A stretch of 64,000 bases of DNA from Cohnella panacarvi Gsoil 349 (GTDB taxonomy: Bacteria > Bacillota > Bacilli > Paenibacillales > Paenibacillaceae), in contig NZ_KI911563.1 in NCBI RefSeq assembly GCF_000515335.1, positions 2,812,045-2,876,044 on the forward strand. Reading direction: 5' to 3'. The notes below the pieces were generated by a model that was not told where the DNA came from, ran no database searches, and was given only the letters and a program-made list of their open reading frames with translations. The first letter of the stretch is position 1. Every line of letters starts with the position of its first letter. Shown in pieces: positions 17,030 to 24,672 of this stretch. A program made the translations under genes and the position numbers.

Positions 17030-17959
17030 TTATCCCCCTGCTTGATTTTTTATTATTTTCTTAACCAAATCTTCACCTTCAATTTCATACGTAATTCTAA
17101 AAATATCTGGCCTCATTGAATCTCCCAAATAGACCGGATCAATTTTTACAGTAACTCTTTTAGGTGGTGTTTCTTTTAATGCATTTGCCCATTCAGTCTC
17201 CATATTAAACCATTCCCCGCCAGAACGGTTAATCTGGCTGTTTTGCGGAACTAAATTATCAATATCTTTTAGCCCCTGAAACTGAGCTCCAATTAAGTGG
17301 CCGCCATCATCGTCAGGCAACCTATCTTTTCCTCCTACTGTCCTTTGTGCATACTCATTTCGTTCTGCTGAACCAAGTACAAGATCTCCTTCACATTCTA
17401 CAATGCGACCGTGACTATCTGTTCGATAAGTATAGCCGTCAGGCGATTTGTATTCTACATTTGGTTTTAGTGCTTTTTTTCTACCTTGCTTTGTGAAATG
17501 ATCCCCATAGTTAACTTTTGTAGGTGATGGGGCTATATTTGACTCAGCTTTACCCGTACCCTTAGTACCATTCCCGCCTGTACCACTCCCATTATATCCC
17601 GTCGTGGTCTTAGGAGGGGTTGTGCCAGAATCCTTCTTCGGATCTTCCCCTTTGCCTCCGGTGCCTGCATAGGGGGCGCTTTGCTTCGTTGGGCTGTCGG
17701 TTCCTCCGCCGCTGCTGCGGTTGTTGCGCCGGTTCGCGTTGGAAGCTACGCCTCCGATCACTCCGAGGCCCTTCTTGATCGTCTGATCCCCGAGCTTAGC
17801 CGCTTGCTTGGCCAAGAAGGCCGAGCCTGCGCCCGTCAGCACCATCTGCGCGACATCCGTCGCTACCGCGCCTACTCCGTCAGTAGCGACGCGCGCAGTC
17901 ATCCTTCCGTAGGTTGCGGTATTGTCGGCGACGCCGAGCGCTTTCACGCTTCGGTCCAC
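17030..17959 (-). CDS. Orphan toxin module: pretoxin segment plus NS-type nuclease
   Basis: 309 codons from a GTG without a ribosome site. The frame is actually open to about 18045, where an upstream codon that is ATG in the sister cassette (21701) is ACG here. Residues 1-165 or so are the pretoxin segment. The tip contains TYRTDSHGRIVECEGDL, the nuclease signature DDDGGHLIGAQF, then NLVPQNSQINR and a W/E-rich helix, as in DNA/RNA non-specific endonucleases of the NucA type (PF13930) found on YeeF-like toxins. It ends NQAGG. The tip is nearly the same as that of the cassette at 24673. Expression as it stands is doubtful. Confidence 0.8.
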   Translation of the reverse strand: MDRSVKALGVADNTATYGRMTARVATDGVGAVATDVAQMVLTGAGSAFLAKQAAKLGDQTIKKGLGVIGGVASNANRRNNRSSGGGTDSPTKQSAPYAGTGGKGEDPKKDSGTTPPKTTTGYNGSGTGGNGTKGTGKAESNIAPSPTKVNYGDHFTKQGRKKALKPNVEYKSPDGYTYRTDSHGRIVECEGDLVLGSAERNEYAQRTVGGKDRLPDDDGGHLIGAQFQGLKDIDNLVPQNSQINRSGGEWFNMETEWANALKETPPKRVTVKIDPVYLGDSMRPDIFRITYEIEGEDLVKKIIKNQAGG

Positions 17960-18060
17960 GACTTTGGTCGCCGTGCCGATGGCTTCATTAGAGAACTTCG
18001 CCAGCTTCGCCCCTTTGTGAAGTAGCGGTTCCTTGCTCGTGTTGCGGAACCAATATTAAA

Positions 18061-18147
18061 AATTCCCCATATCCTCTAAACATCGTCACATACAAAGGAA
18101 AGGCCACAACACGGAAATTTTCGCATTGTGGCGCATACGGTTTACAT
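18061..18147 (-). repeat. Intergenic repeat C, copy 2
   Basis: Hairpin GCCACAA ... TTGTGGC (18103-18132) directly after the DUF6985-like stop codon, then a tail of GTATGTGACGATGT type shared with 21722-21805. Confidence 0.8.
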
Positions 18148-18609
18148 TATTACATCTTGATATCCTACCTCTGTAACTTGTTCATCAATTAGAAGAACTC
18201 CTAATCCGTTTTCTGTATCCCAAGTGCATTCAAAGGCTAAACCAATCCCCCGCCCTTCATAAATTCCTCCATATGGAATCGATATTCCATCTAATTTTAC
18301 CATTTCGAGGATTTGAGCAGTTGTATCCACTACAGGATAATTTTCATTAAAGCCTACATCGTAACCCAGCTCGTACCTGGTTTTATTGTAGTAATCTAAA
18401 ATAGGCTGTAGGATGTCATGCTGGATTTGCTTCCAATTTTTAATAAACGCATTATAAGCTTCATATTGCACTTCATCAAACTTACCATCTTCTTCACCAT
18501 TAACACTCAATGAAATTACAGTCTCTTTTCCGTTAAAATCAATTGTTATGTCTCTAAACCAAATATAGTTATACTCAAGCTCCCCAAAGATTGCATCGTT
18601 AATTTTCAT
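18142..18609 (-). CDS. DUF6985/DUF2004-like immunity protein
   Basis: 155 residues. The start FGELEYNYIWFRDITIDFNG, the central YEAYNAFIKNWKQIQHDIL helix and the end GLAFECTWDTENGLGV ... VGYQDVIM match the DUF6985/DUF2004-type proteins commonly found beside polymorphic toxins. The exact family name is from memory and less sure than the role. The ATG overlaps the WHE toxin stop by 11 nt and has AAGGAGAG upstream, so the pair is translationally coupled. The C-terminal end of a second such gene survives at 16411-16470. Confidence 0.8.
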   Translation of the reverse strand: MKINDAIFGELEYNYIWFRDITIDFNGKETVISLSVNGEEDGKFDEVQYEAYNAFIKNWKQIQHDILQPILDYYNKTRYELGYDVGFNENYPVVDTTAQILEMVKLDGISIPYGGIYEGRGIGLAFECTWDTENGLGVLLIDEQVTEVGYQDVIM

Positions 18610-19588
18610 CTATTAGTCTCTCCTTATTTTTGTTTGCAGCGAAACCACCCGGCATAAACGCTCCTGAGTTTATCTCCCCTACCCCACCTAGATGTCCAAA
18701 TGCTCTATTTATTTCTGAGGGCACAAGTTGTATTGTTTTGGCATCATTCACTTCATGCCATGTTGACTTATTCGCAAGTCTATATTTCCTAATATCTTTG
18801 GCAGTAATTTCTCCAGGTTCTAAACCAAACTGACGTGCTAAATCAGGAGATTTATTAAGCTGGTCTGCTAACTTGTGGTCGGCTTGAACAAAATTCATTT
18901 CTCTCGCGCTTGAACTTAATTTTCGAGTTCCGCCAACCATATAGTCAATTTCCAATTGTGCCTTTGAAACAGGCGAAAAGTCGGGAACTGCATTTCTATA
19001 TTCTATACCATTAATACCTGCTTCATCTAAGATTTTCTTCAACTCTTGGTCTGGTGGTGGTTTAAGAGTACACATAGATTCACCCCTCGTTCCTTCAAAA
19101 CCCACTTTTGGATTCTCAGGAGCAGGCGTTTGATTAAGTCTTGCTTCATATGGACTGGAAAATTCAGTTTGCTTGAAGGCAGGTGGGACTACAACGGACT
19201 TAGGTGGTTTTGTGTCCGATTCCTTCTTCGGATCTTCCCCTTTGCCTCCGGTGCCTGCATAGGAGGCGCTTTGCTTCGTTGGGCTGTCGGTTCCTCCGCC
19301 GCTGCTGCGGTTGTTGCGCCGGTTCGCGTTGGAGGCCGCGCCTCCGATGGCTTGGAGGCCCTTCTTGATCGTCTGATCCCCGAGCTTAGCGGCTTGCTTG
19401 GCCAAGAAGGCCGAGCCTGCACCTGTCAGCAACATCTGCGCGACATCCGTCGCTACCGCGCCTACCCCGTCGGAGGCGACGCGCGCAGCCCTTTGAAAAT
19501 CCGCAAGAAAACGAAAATAACAAAAACAGGCCAATTGAGGTGGCATCTGACCATCATCGACCTGCTTGATGAAACGGAATAACCCCAA
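18599..19588 (-). CDS. Orphan toxin module: WHE-type HNH/Endo VII nuclease
   Basis: 329 codons from a TTG. The first 33 are a read-through of intergenic repeat A (19521-19580), so the start is not credible. The pretoxin segment begins abruptly at AARVASDGVGAV (19493) and runs to GKGEDPKKES. The tip ends with TWHEVNDAKTIQLVPSEINR then AFGHLGGVGE, the signature of the WHH/WHE branch of HNH/Endonuclease VII toxins related to colicin-type DNases (PF12639/PF14414-like). A linker with CTLKPPPDQELKKILDEAGI precedes it. The gene downstream (18142), overlapping by 11 nt, encodes the immunity protein. Predicted DNase when fused to a delivery domain. Confidence 0.82.
   Translation of the reverse strand: MGLFRFIKQVDDGQMPPQLACFCYFRFLADFQRAARVASDGVGAVATDVAQMLLTGAGSAFLAKQAAKLGDQTIKKGLQAIGGAASNANRRNNRSSGGGTDSPTKQSASYAGTGGKGEDPKKESDTKPPKSVVVPPAFKQTEFSSPYEARLNQTPAPENPKVGFEGTRGESMCTLKPPPDQELKKILDEAGINGIEYRNAVPDFSPVSKAQLEIDYMVGGTRKLSSSAREMNFVQADHKLADQLNKSPDLARQFGLEPGEITAKDIRKYRLANKSTWHEVNDAKTIQLVPSEINRAFGHLGGVGEINSGAFMPGGFAANKNKERLIDEN
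19521..19580 (-). repeat. Intergenic repeat A, copy 2
   Basis: Diverged copy of 14161-14219: minus strand GGTCGATGATGGTCAGATG, then the T-rich run TGTTTTTGTTATTTTCG. It sits between the DUF600 gene at 19605 and the WHE toxin module. Confidence 0.75.
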
Positions 19589-19604
19589 AGAGCAAGTCCG
19601 TCGA

Positions 19605-20093
19605 TTAGATTGGATTATCTGGAAATTCTTCCGAATATCTATTTATTAATTCTTGTAAAGCCGAATCTTGGGGAATCTCATTTAAGTACTTGTACTTCCA
19701 GATAATAAACTGGTCACTAAAACTATAATTGGTTTCAAACCAGTTTGTATAATCGAAGTGAACGTTTAATTTACCTGATCGTTCTAAAGACAATGTAAAG
19801 GAGTACCACGGTTCTTGCTCTTCATCTTTGAATACTCCCCTCATCTTTTCGGATAAAGACAAAAGCTTCTTTTTGCTTAATTTAAATTCCCTTTCGTTAA
19901 CTTGAAATTTTAAGGGAATCTCAAGGCTGTATTCATAACTTCTCAAATCTGTTTCAGGCTGGTAATAAAAATACGTGCCACCACCATCATCGGAAATCTG
20001 AGCATAGAAATAAAACTTTCCCCAACGTTCCGGAATCATTTCATTAACCGTTTCAGCTATCTGTCTATATAAATCATTGAGCATTTTCTCCAA
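19605..20093 (-). CDS. DUF600/YezG-family immunity protein without its toxin
   Basis: 162 residues, similar throughout to the protein at 16536 (FYFYAQISDDGGGTYFYY, PWYSFTLSLERSGK, FDYTNWFETNYSF). Only the last codons of its toxin remain: LNAGG then stop at about 20098-20115, enough to supply the AGGAGG ribosome site. Upstream comes intergenic repeat B. It is therefore an orphan immunity gene. Such genes can still protect against incoming effectors of related strains. Confidence 0.9.
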   Translation of the reverse strand: MEKMLNDLYRQIAETVNEMIPERWGKFYFYAQISDDGGGTYFYYQPETDLRSYEYSLEIPLKFQVNEREFKLSKKKLLSLSEKMRGVFKDEEQEPWYSFTLSLERSGKLNVHFDYTNWFETNYSFSDQFIIWKYKYLNEIPQDSALQELINRYSEEFPDNPI

Positions 20094-20114
20094 TTATCTC
20101 AGCCTCCTGCATTT

Positions 20115-20220
20115 AGCGTTTTATGTGCGCATAACCGAAATGGAGGAAACTTAACACTGGTATTATATGGTTTTATGTGTTGTGGTTGAATGTTGGGTTT
20201 AATCGTGACTAGGTAGCCCC
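20115..20220. repeat. Intergenic repeat B, copy 3
   Basis: Diverged copy: ATAACCGAAATG, GGTATTATATGG, TTTTATGTGTTG, GGTTGAATG, GGGTTTAATCG. It overlaps the stop codon of the DUF600 gene at 20199. Confidence 0.65.
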
Positions 20221-20705
20221 TGTTCTTCTGTATCGTCCTTTAAAGATTTAAGATGGTTATCTAAAAACTCTTTATCATCCTCATCTTCAGGTATAAGTCC
20301 TAAGTGATTATATTCCCATATAATACCTCTTTCATGATCATCTGCTTCTGATAAATCCTCATAATCATAGTCGATTTTAAAGTCACCCTGATTATCGAAT
20401 ATCATAGTAATATTTGTCCATACATCTTGTCCATTTGTATTAAACTCTCTCCAAAGTTCCTGTAAATGGTCGAGCAATTGTCTCCATAGTATTTTGTAAT
20501 CTTCCTTCTCCATCGCACAAATATTTGGAATATCATGACTATAAGTTGGAATGTTACTATCGATCGGATAATAGTAAAAGAACGCGGTTCGAACATCCTC
20601 AGCGACTTCACCATACACAAAAACTTTCGACCAATCTTCTGGAATTGTTTCAATTACCGTAGCTGCAATCTTTTGATAGATTGTGTTTAATTTTAATTCA
20701 TCCAT
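20199..20705 (-). CDS. DUF600/YezG-family immunity protein
   Basis: 168 residues of the YezG-like DUF600 branch: TIPEDWSKVFVYGEVAED, ELWREFNTNGQDVWTNITM and FKIDYDYEDLSEADDHERG. This branch, with a DYED motif and an acidic EDEDDKEF tail, differs from the FDYTDW branch at 16536 and 19605. It follows a doubly frameshifted toxin (20708-21701) by two bases. The ribosome site GGAGG is in the toxin's Pro-Gly-Gly codons. Confidence 0.9.
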   Translation of the reverse strand: MDELKLNTIYQKIAATVIETIPEDWSKVFVYGEVAEDVRTAFFYYYPIDSNIPTYSHDIPNICAMEKEDYKILWRQLLDHLQELWREFNTNGQDVWTNITMIFDNQGDFKIDYDYEDLSEADDHERGIIWEYNHLGLIPEDEDDKEFLDNHLKSLKDDTEEQGLPSHD

Positions 20706-20707
20706 TT

Positions 20708-21701
20708 TTAACCTCCAGGTTTATTTTCAAAATCCTTATATTTCCACTTACCCTCGCCTATTTTATATTCTATTTCAAAACTTACAGGTCTTTGAGAATC
20801 ACCTTTATATACCGGTGTTATCTTTACTTCCACAGACTTGCCTTTTTCGAGTTGCTTTGCCCACATGTTTTCCATTTTTTTCATTCACCTTTATTAAGGT
20901 TACCATTCATGGGTACAAGGTTGTCTTGACTACCAGAGCCTTTAAAAATACTCGCAATCAAGTGCCCACCCTCGTCATCAGGCAACCTATCTTCACGTCC
21001 TGCCACTTTTTGTGCATGGTTATTTCGCTTACCATCTCCCAGATTAAGATTCCCTTCAACACGAACAATACGACCTTTAACATCTGGCAGTAAGTGTGGC
21101 CATTTGGAGTCGTGTATTCTACATTTGGTCTCAATACCTTTTTACGCCCATCTTTAGTGTACTGATCTCCATAGTTTACTTTAGAAGGAGCTTTCGAAGG
21201 TGAAACAATTTCACCCGTACCCTTAGTACCATTCCCGCCTGTACCACTCCCATTATATCCCGTCGTGGTCTTAGGAGGGGTTGTGCCAGAATCCTTCTTC
21301 GGATCTTCCCCTTTGCCTCCGTTACCAGCATAGGCGACGCTTTGCTTCGTTGGGCTGTCGGTTCCTCCGCCGCTGCTGCGGTTGTTGCGCCGGTTCGCGT
21401 TGGAAGCTACGCCTCCGATCACTCCGAGGCCCTTCTTGATCGTCTGATCCCCGAGCTTAGCCGCTTGCTTGGCCAAGAAGGCTGAGCCTGCGCCCGTCAG
21501 CAACATCTGCGCGACATCCGTCGCTACCGCGCCTACCCCGTCGGAGGCGATGCACGTAGCCATCCTTCCGTAGGTTGCGGTATTGTCGGCGACGCACAGC
21601 GCTTTCACGCTTCGGTCCACGACTTTGGTCGCCGTGCCGATGGCTTCATTAGCGAACTTCGCCAGCTTCGCCCCTTTGTGAAGTAGCGGTTCCTTGCTCA
21701 T
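20708..21701 (-). pseudogene. Orphan NS-nuclease toxin module with two frameshifts
   Basis: It opens with MSKEPLLHKGAKLAKFANEA and the pretoxin segment. The frame breaks near 21090, after VEYTTPNGHTY, by a one-base deletion. It resumes as DVKGRIVRVEGNLNLG ... DDEGGHLIASIFKGSG ... NLVPMNGNLNKGE. It breaks again near 20890, where TGG of the expected EWKKMEN has lost a base, and ends SFEIEYKIGEGKWKYKDFEN then KPGG stop. Family: NS-type endonuclease (PF13930-like). The tip is a different allele from that at 17030. It cannot make a toxin as read; the immunity gene behind it is intact. Confidence 0.85.
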
Positions 21702-21721
21702 GTTGCTGAATCAATATATAC

Positions 21722-21805
21722 TTTGCCGTATCCTCTACACATCGCCACATATAAAGGAACAGCCACAACACGGAAATACTCGCATTGTGGCACATAAGGT
21801 TACAT
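21722..21805 (-). repeat. Intergenic repeat C, copy 3
   Basis: Hairpin GCCACAA ... TTGTGGC at 21762-21791, tail as in copy 2. The DUF6985-like gene that normally precedes it is absent, replaced by a decayed DUF600 gene. Confidence 0.78.
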
Positions 21806-21912
21806 TAAATAGGTTAGTCACTCTACAAACTGGAATCACACCAAACAAACAGTAGCTTAAAGCGTTATTCTCGAAAAGCCCCGACGTTACAGCCTTGCAT
21901 TTCCTACTAATT

Positions 21913-22406
21913 TTATATCGGATTTTCGGGATACTCTTTTAGATACCTTTTGATCAATTCTTTATCCCTTTCATCTTCTGGTTGGTTTCCTAGATATTAT
22001 ATTCCCAAATAAGTAATTGATCATCAAAACTATATGTGGTATCGAACCAATTTGTATAGTCCTAATGAACCTTAAACTTACCATTATTATCCAATGCCAA
22101 TATAAAGGAATACCAAGGCTCTTGTTCGTGATTTATAACAATTCTTCTTAGTTTATCACTCAGTTCGAATAAAGTTCTATCCTTCGTCGTATACTGCTCT
22201 TTATCAATGGAATAGTTAAAGGGAATTTCTAAACTATATTTAAAGTCTTGCACCTCCTCAGGAGTATTATAGAAGAAATAAGTTCCTCCCCCTGTTTCTG
22301 AAATTTGGGCATAGAAATAGAGTATATTCCATTCTTCCGGGATCATTTCATTAACCGTTTCAGCAATATTTCTATATATTTGATTCATTTCATTTTCCAT
22401 ACTCAA
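21913..22406 (-). pseudogene. DUF600 immunity gene, stop and frameshift
   Basis: The first 114 codons are intact (NEMIPEEWNILYFYAQISETGGGTYFFY). A TAG at 22062 then interrupts GKFKVH before DYTNWFDTTYSFDDQLLIWEY. Further on, near 22000, one base is missing from the WEYKYLGNQPEDER segment. The end, KEYPENPI, is recognisable. Decayed immunity gene of the FDYTNW branch. Confidence 0.88.
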
Positions 22407-22417
22407 CTATATCACCC

Positions 22418-22486
22418 TCCAGCTTGATTATTAATTGATTTCTTGACTGGCCGTCTCCCCTCTATTTGATACAATACCTCAATGTT
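22418..22486 (-). pseudogene. Toxin tail remnant
   Basis: Encodes EVLYQIEGRRPVKKSINNQAGG and a stop 11 bases before the DUF600 pseudogene. This is the last 22 codons of an NS-nuclease toxin. An inversion or insertion joint follows at about 22487. Confidence 0.8.
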
Positions 22487-22487
22487 T

Positions 22488-22771
22488 TTTCTTACGCACA
22501 AGTATCAAATGATGGAGGAGGCACTTATTTTTTTATAGCCCAGTTAATGATCCTGAGATGTTTGAATATAGTTTAAAAATACCCCAAAAATTCCAAGTTG
22601 ATGAAAAAGAATTTGAAGAAAACGAAATGAAACTATTCGACCTTGCAGAGAAAATGCGTGAAATATTTATAGAGAACGATCAATAATTATGGTATTAATT
22701 TACTTTGAGTTTAGATAAACACGGTAAGTTTACTATAAATTTTGATTATACAGATTGGCATAAGACCAACG
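22488..22771 (+). pseudogene. Inverted fragment of a DUF600 immunity gene
   Basis: Plus-strand frame reads YAQVSNDGGGTYFFYSPVND ... KFQVDEKEFEENEMKLFDLAEKMREIF, then NDQ stop LWY stop FTLSLDKHGKFTINFDYTDW. It is almost identical to residues 25-125 of the protein at 16536 but opposite in orientation to everything else in the array. Two stops and missing ends make it non-functional. It records a local inversion. Confidence 0.9.
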
Positions 22772-22887
22772 TACAAAAAACAGGTCAGTCATGGTGATAT
22801 CTGACCATAATCAACCTGTTCGTTGTAAAGAATAGCCATTATTTCGGTGATAAAATTCAAGCATTAACGACTAAATCCGATGAACGG
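22771..22887 (-). repeat. Intergenic repeats A (copy 3) and B (partial copy 4)
   Basis: Repeat A at 22771-22840 (minus strand ...CTGACCTGTTTTTTG, a good intrinsic terminator) next to a short piece of repeat B at 22850-22887 (TAAAATTCAAGCATTAACGA). Same order, B then A, as behind the 89-aa gene at 14374. The rest up to 22970 holds no gene I can see. Confidence 0.75.
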
Positions 22888-22970
22888 CCTCACCAACATT
22901 GAAGCTGCGGAGAAAATCCTTCACCTCTTGATGCTACCGTCGAGCACTCGATCTAGGTAACGAAATTTGC

Positions 22971-23450
22971 TTATAATTTACCTTTTGTAGCTTTAAGGTA
23001 ATTATCTAAGAACTTTTTATCATCTTCATCATCCGGAGTAATGCCTAAATATTTATGTTCCCAAATTATACTTCTCTCATAGTCGTCGGCATCTGACAAA
23101 TCTTCGTAGCTATAGTCGATTTTGAAATCACCGGTATTATCAAGATACATGGTTAAGTTTGTCCAAGGCTCTTGGTTATTGTTATGAAATTCATTCCATA
23201 GCTCTTCAAAATAATCGTTTAATTTATAACGCAATTCATCTATTTTATTTTCATCAAGTTCAAAGAGTTCTGGTATTTCGTGCATATTTATGGGATTGTT
23301 TCCACTATCAGTAATGTAATGAAAGGTGACCTTTGAAACGTCTTCCAAGACTTCTGCATAAATGAAAACCTTTATCCATTCTTCTGGAATTATTTCATTT
23401 ATTGTAATCGCGATATGTTGGTAAAGCTCGGTCGCTTTTTCTGTTTCCAT
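22971..23450 (-). CDS. DUF600/YezG-family immunity protein
   Basis: 159 residues of the DYED branch: INEIIPEEWIKVFIYAEVLED, PWTNLTMYLDNTGDFKIDYS and DADDYERSIIWEHKYLG. Its ATG immediately follows the toxin module at 23451 (the stop abuts the start). The GGGAGGA ribosome site lies in the toxin's PGGK codons. Likely cognate inhibitor of the NS nuclease upstream, which itself has no start codon. Confidence 0.9.
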   Translation of the reverse strand: METEKATELYQHIAITINEIIPEEWIKVFIYAEVLEDVSKVTFHYITDSGNNPINMHEIPELFELDENKIDELRYKLNDYFEELWNEFHNNNQEPWTNLTMYLDNTGDFKIDYSYEDLSDADDYERSIIWEHKYLGITPDDEDDKKFLDNYLKATKGKL

Positions 23451-24155
23451 CTATTTTCCTCCCGGGTTATTCTTAAATTTAACGGGCGAAAGCCGTTTTC
23501 CATTTACCACTTGAATAATTTCAAAGCTGTCAGGGCGTTGGGAATCCCCTTTGTATATTGGCTTTATATTTACTTCTACGGATCTTCCTTTATCAAGTTG
23601 TTTTGCCCACATTGTCTCAAGCTTCTTCCATTCACCTTTATTCAGGTTTCCATCCATAGGTACAAGGTTATCAAGTCCGCCTGATCCTTCAAATATACTT
23701 GCAATTAAATGTCCACCCTCATCAGTCTTTCTTCGGTCTTTACGGCCAGATACCCTTTGGGCATGATTATTTCTCTTTTCATTTCCTAACTTTAAATTAC
23801 CTTCCGCGCTAATTATACGGCCTTTGTAGTCGGTTTTGTATGTGTGTCCTGATGGTGTAGTATACTCTACATTTGGCTTTAAGACTTTCTGCCGTTTTTC
23901 TTTTGTAAAATGATCCCCATAGTTAACTTTTGTAGGTGATGGGGCTATATTTGACTCAGCTTTACCCGTACCCTTAGTGCCATTGCCGCCTGTACCACCC
24001 CCATTATATCCCGTCGTGGTCTTAGGAGGGGTTGTGCCAGAGTCCTTCTTCGGATCTTCCCCTTTGCCGAGAGGGCCAAGCAGCGCAAGTTCCCTCTCCT
24101 TTGTCGCAAGCTTCTCGCCGGCCGGAAACGATGACCTTCCGTTTGAGAAACTTTT
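23451..24155 (-). pseudogene. Startless NS-nuclease toxin module with pretoxin deletion
   Basis: The frame is open from just after the DUF600 stop at 24159 to 23451 but has no ATG, GTG or TTG start before the nuclease tip. It reads PAGEKLATKERELALLGPLG, KGEDPKKDSGTTPPKTTT, ... VNYGDHFTKEKRQKVLKPNV ... TDEGGHLIASIFEGSGGLDN, LVPMDGNLNKGEWKKLETMW and ends FKNNPGGK. The join LGPLGKG-EDPKK skips about 120 pretoxin codons. GGCAAAGGGG occurs at both parental edges, so a microhomology deletion is likely. Tip family: NS endonuclease (PF13930-like). Confidence 0.82.
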
Positions 24156-24158
24156 TAG

Positions 24159-24668
24159 TTAAGTCTTCGATTCACCGTTAAAATCATCGCTATTGTTATT
24201 TTCAAATTCCTTCATTTTATCAATTTTAATTCTATCAACTTCATCTTGTGGAATATTATTTAGGTACTTACTCTCCCAATATTCCAACCTATCGGAAGGA
24301 CCAAAATTAGATTCTCCCCATCTTGTATAATCATATTCAATACTTAATTTTCCTTCAGATGTAAGTTTCATCGTCATTGAAAACCAGGGTTCTTGTCCAT
24401 ATTCTAAAAATACATTCTTCAGATCATTTGTAACTTCAAACAATTTATTCTCTAGTTGGTTATATTCATGCGAATTCATATTGTATCTGCTTGGTATATC
24501 TAAAGAATAGACATAGTCATCTCCATTAATAGGCATAAAGAAAAAGAAAACCCCTCCTTCCCCGTTTTCCACCTCACCATTAAAATAAAATTCTTCCCAG
24601 TCTTCTGGTATCATTTGATCTATGGTTTCTGCAATTGTTCTATATAATTCATTCATCCTCTTTTCCAT
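24159..24668 (-). CDS. DUF600/YezG-family immunity protein
   Basis: 169 residues. QMIPEDWEEFYFNGEVENGE, GVFFFFMPINGDDYVYSLD, PWFSMTMKLTSEGKLSIEYD and YTRWGESNFGPSDRLEYWE mark the DUF600 family. The C-terminus is extended and hydrophilic. The ATG follows the toxin stop at 24673 by four bases, with GGGAGG in the toxin's Pro-Gly-Gly codons. Cognate partner of the NS nuclease at 24673. Confidence 0.9.
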   Translation of the reverse strand: MEKRMNELYRTIAETIDQMIPEDWEEFYFNGEVENGEGGVFFFFMPINGDDYVYSLDIPSRYNMNSHEYNQLENKLFEVTNDLKNVFLEYGQEPWFSMTMKLTSEGKLSIEYDYTRWGESNFGPSDRLEYWESKYLNNIPQDEVDRIKIDKMKEFENNNSDDFNGESKT

Positions 24669-24672
24669 CTCA

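Noticed and set aside
18599..19588. Residues 1-33 of the WHE module as a genuine N-terminus
   Set aside because: They are a translation of intergenic repeat A (19521-19580), which is non-coding at its other copies.
22888..22970. Possible short gene after the DUF600 stop at 22971
   Set aside because: No frame with a ribosome site or recognisable cassette sequence; reported as featureless.
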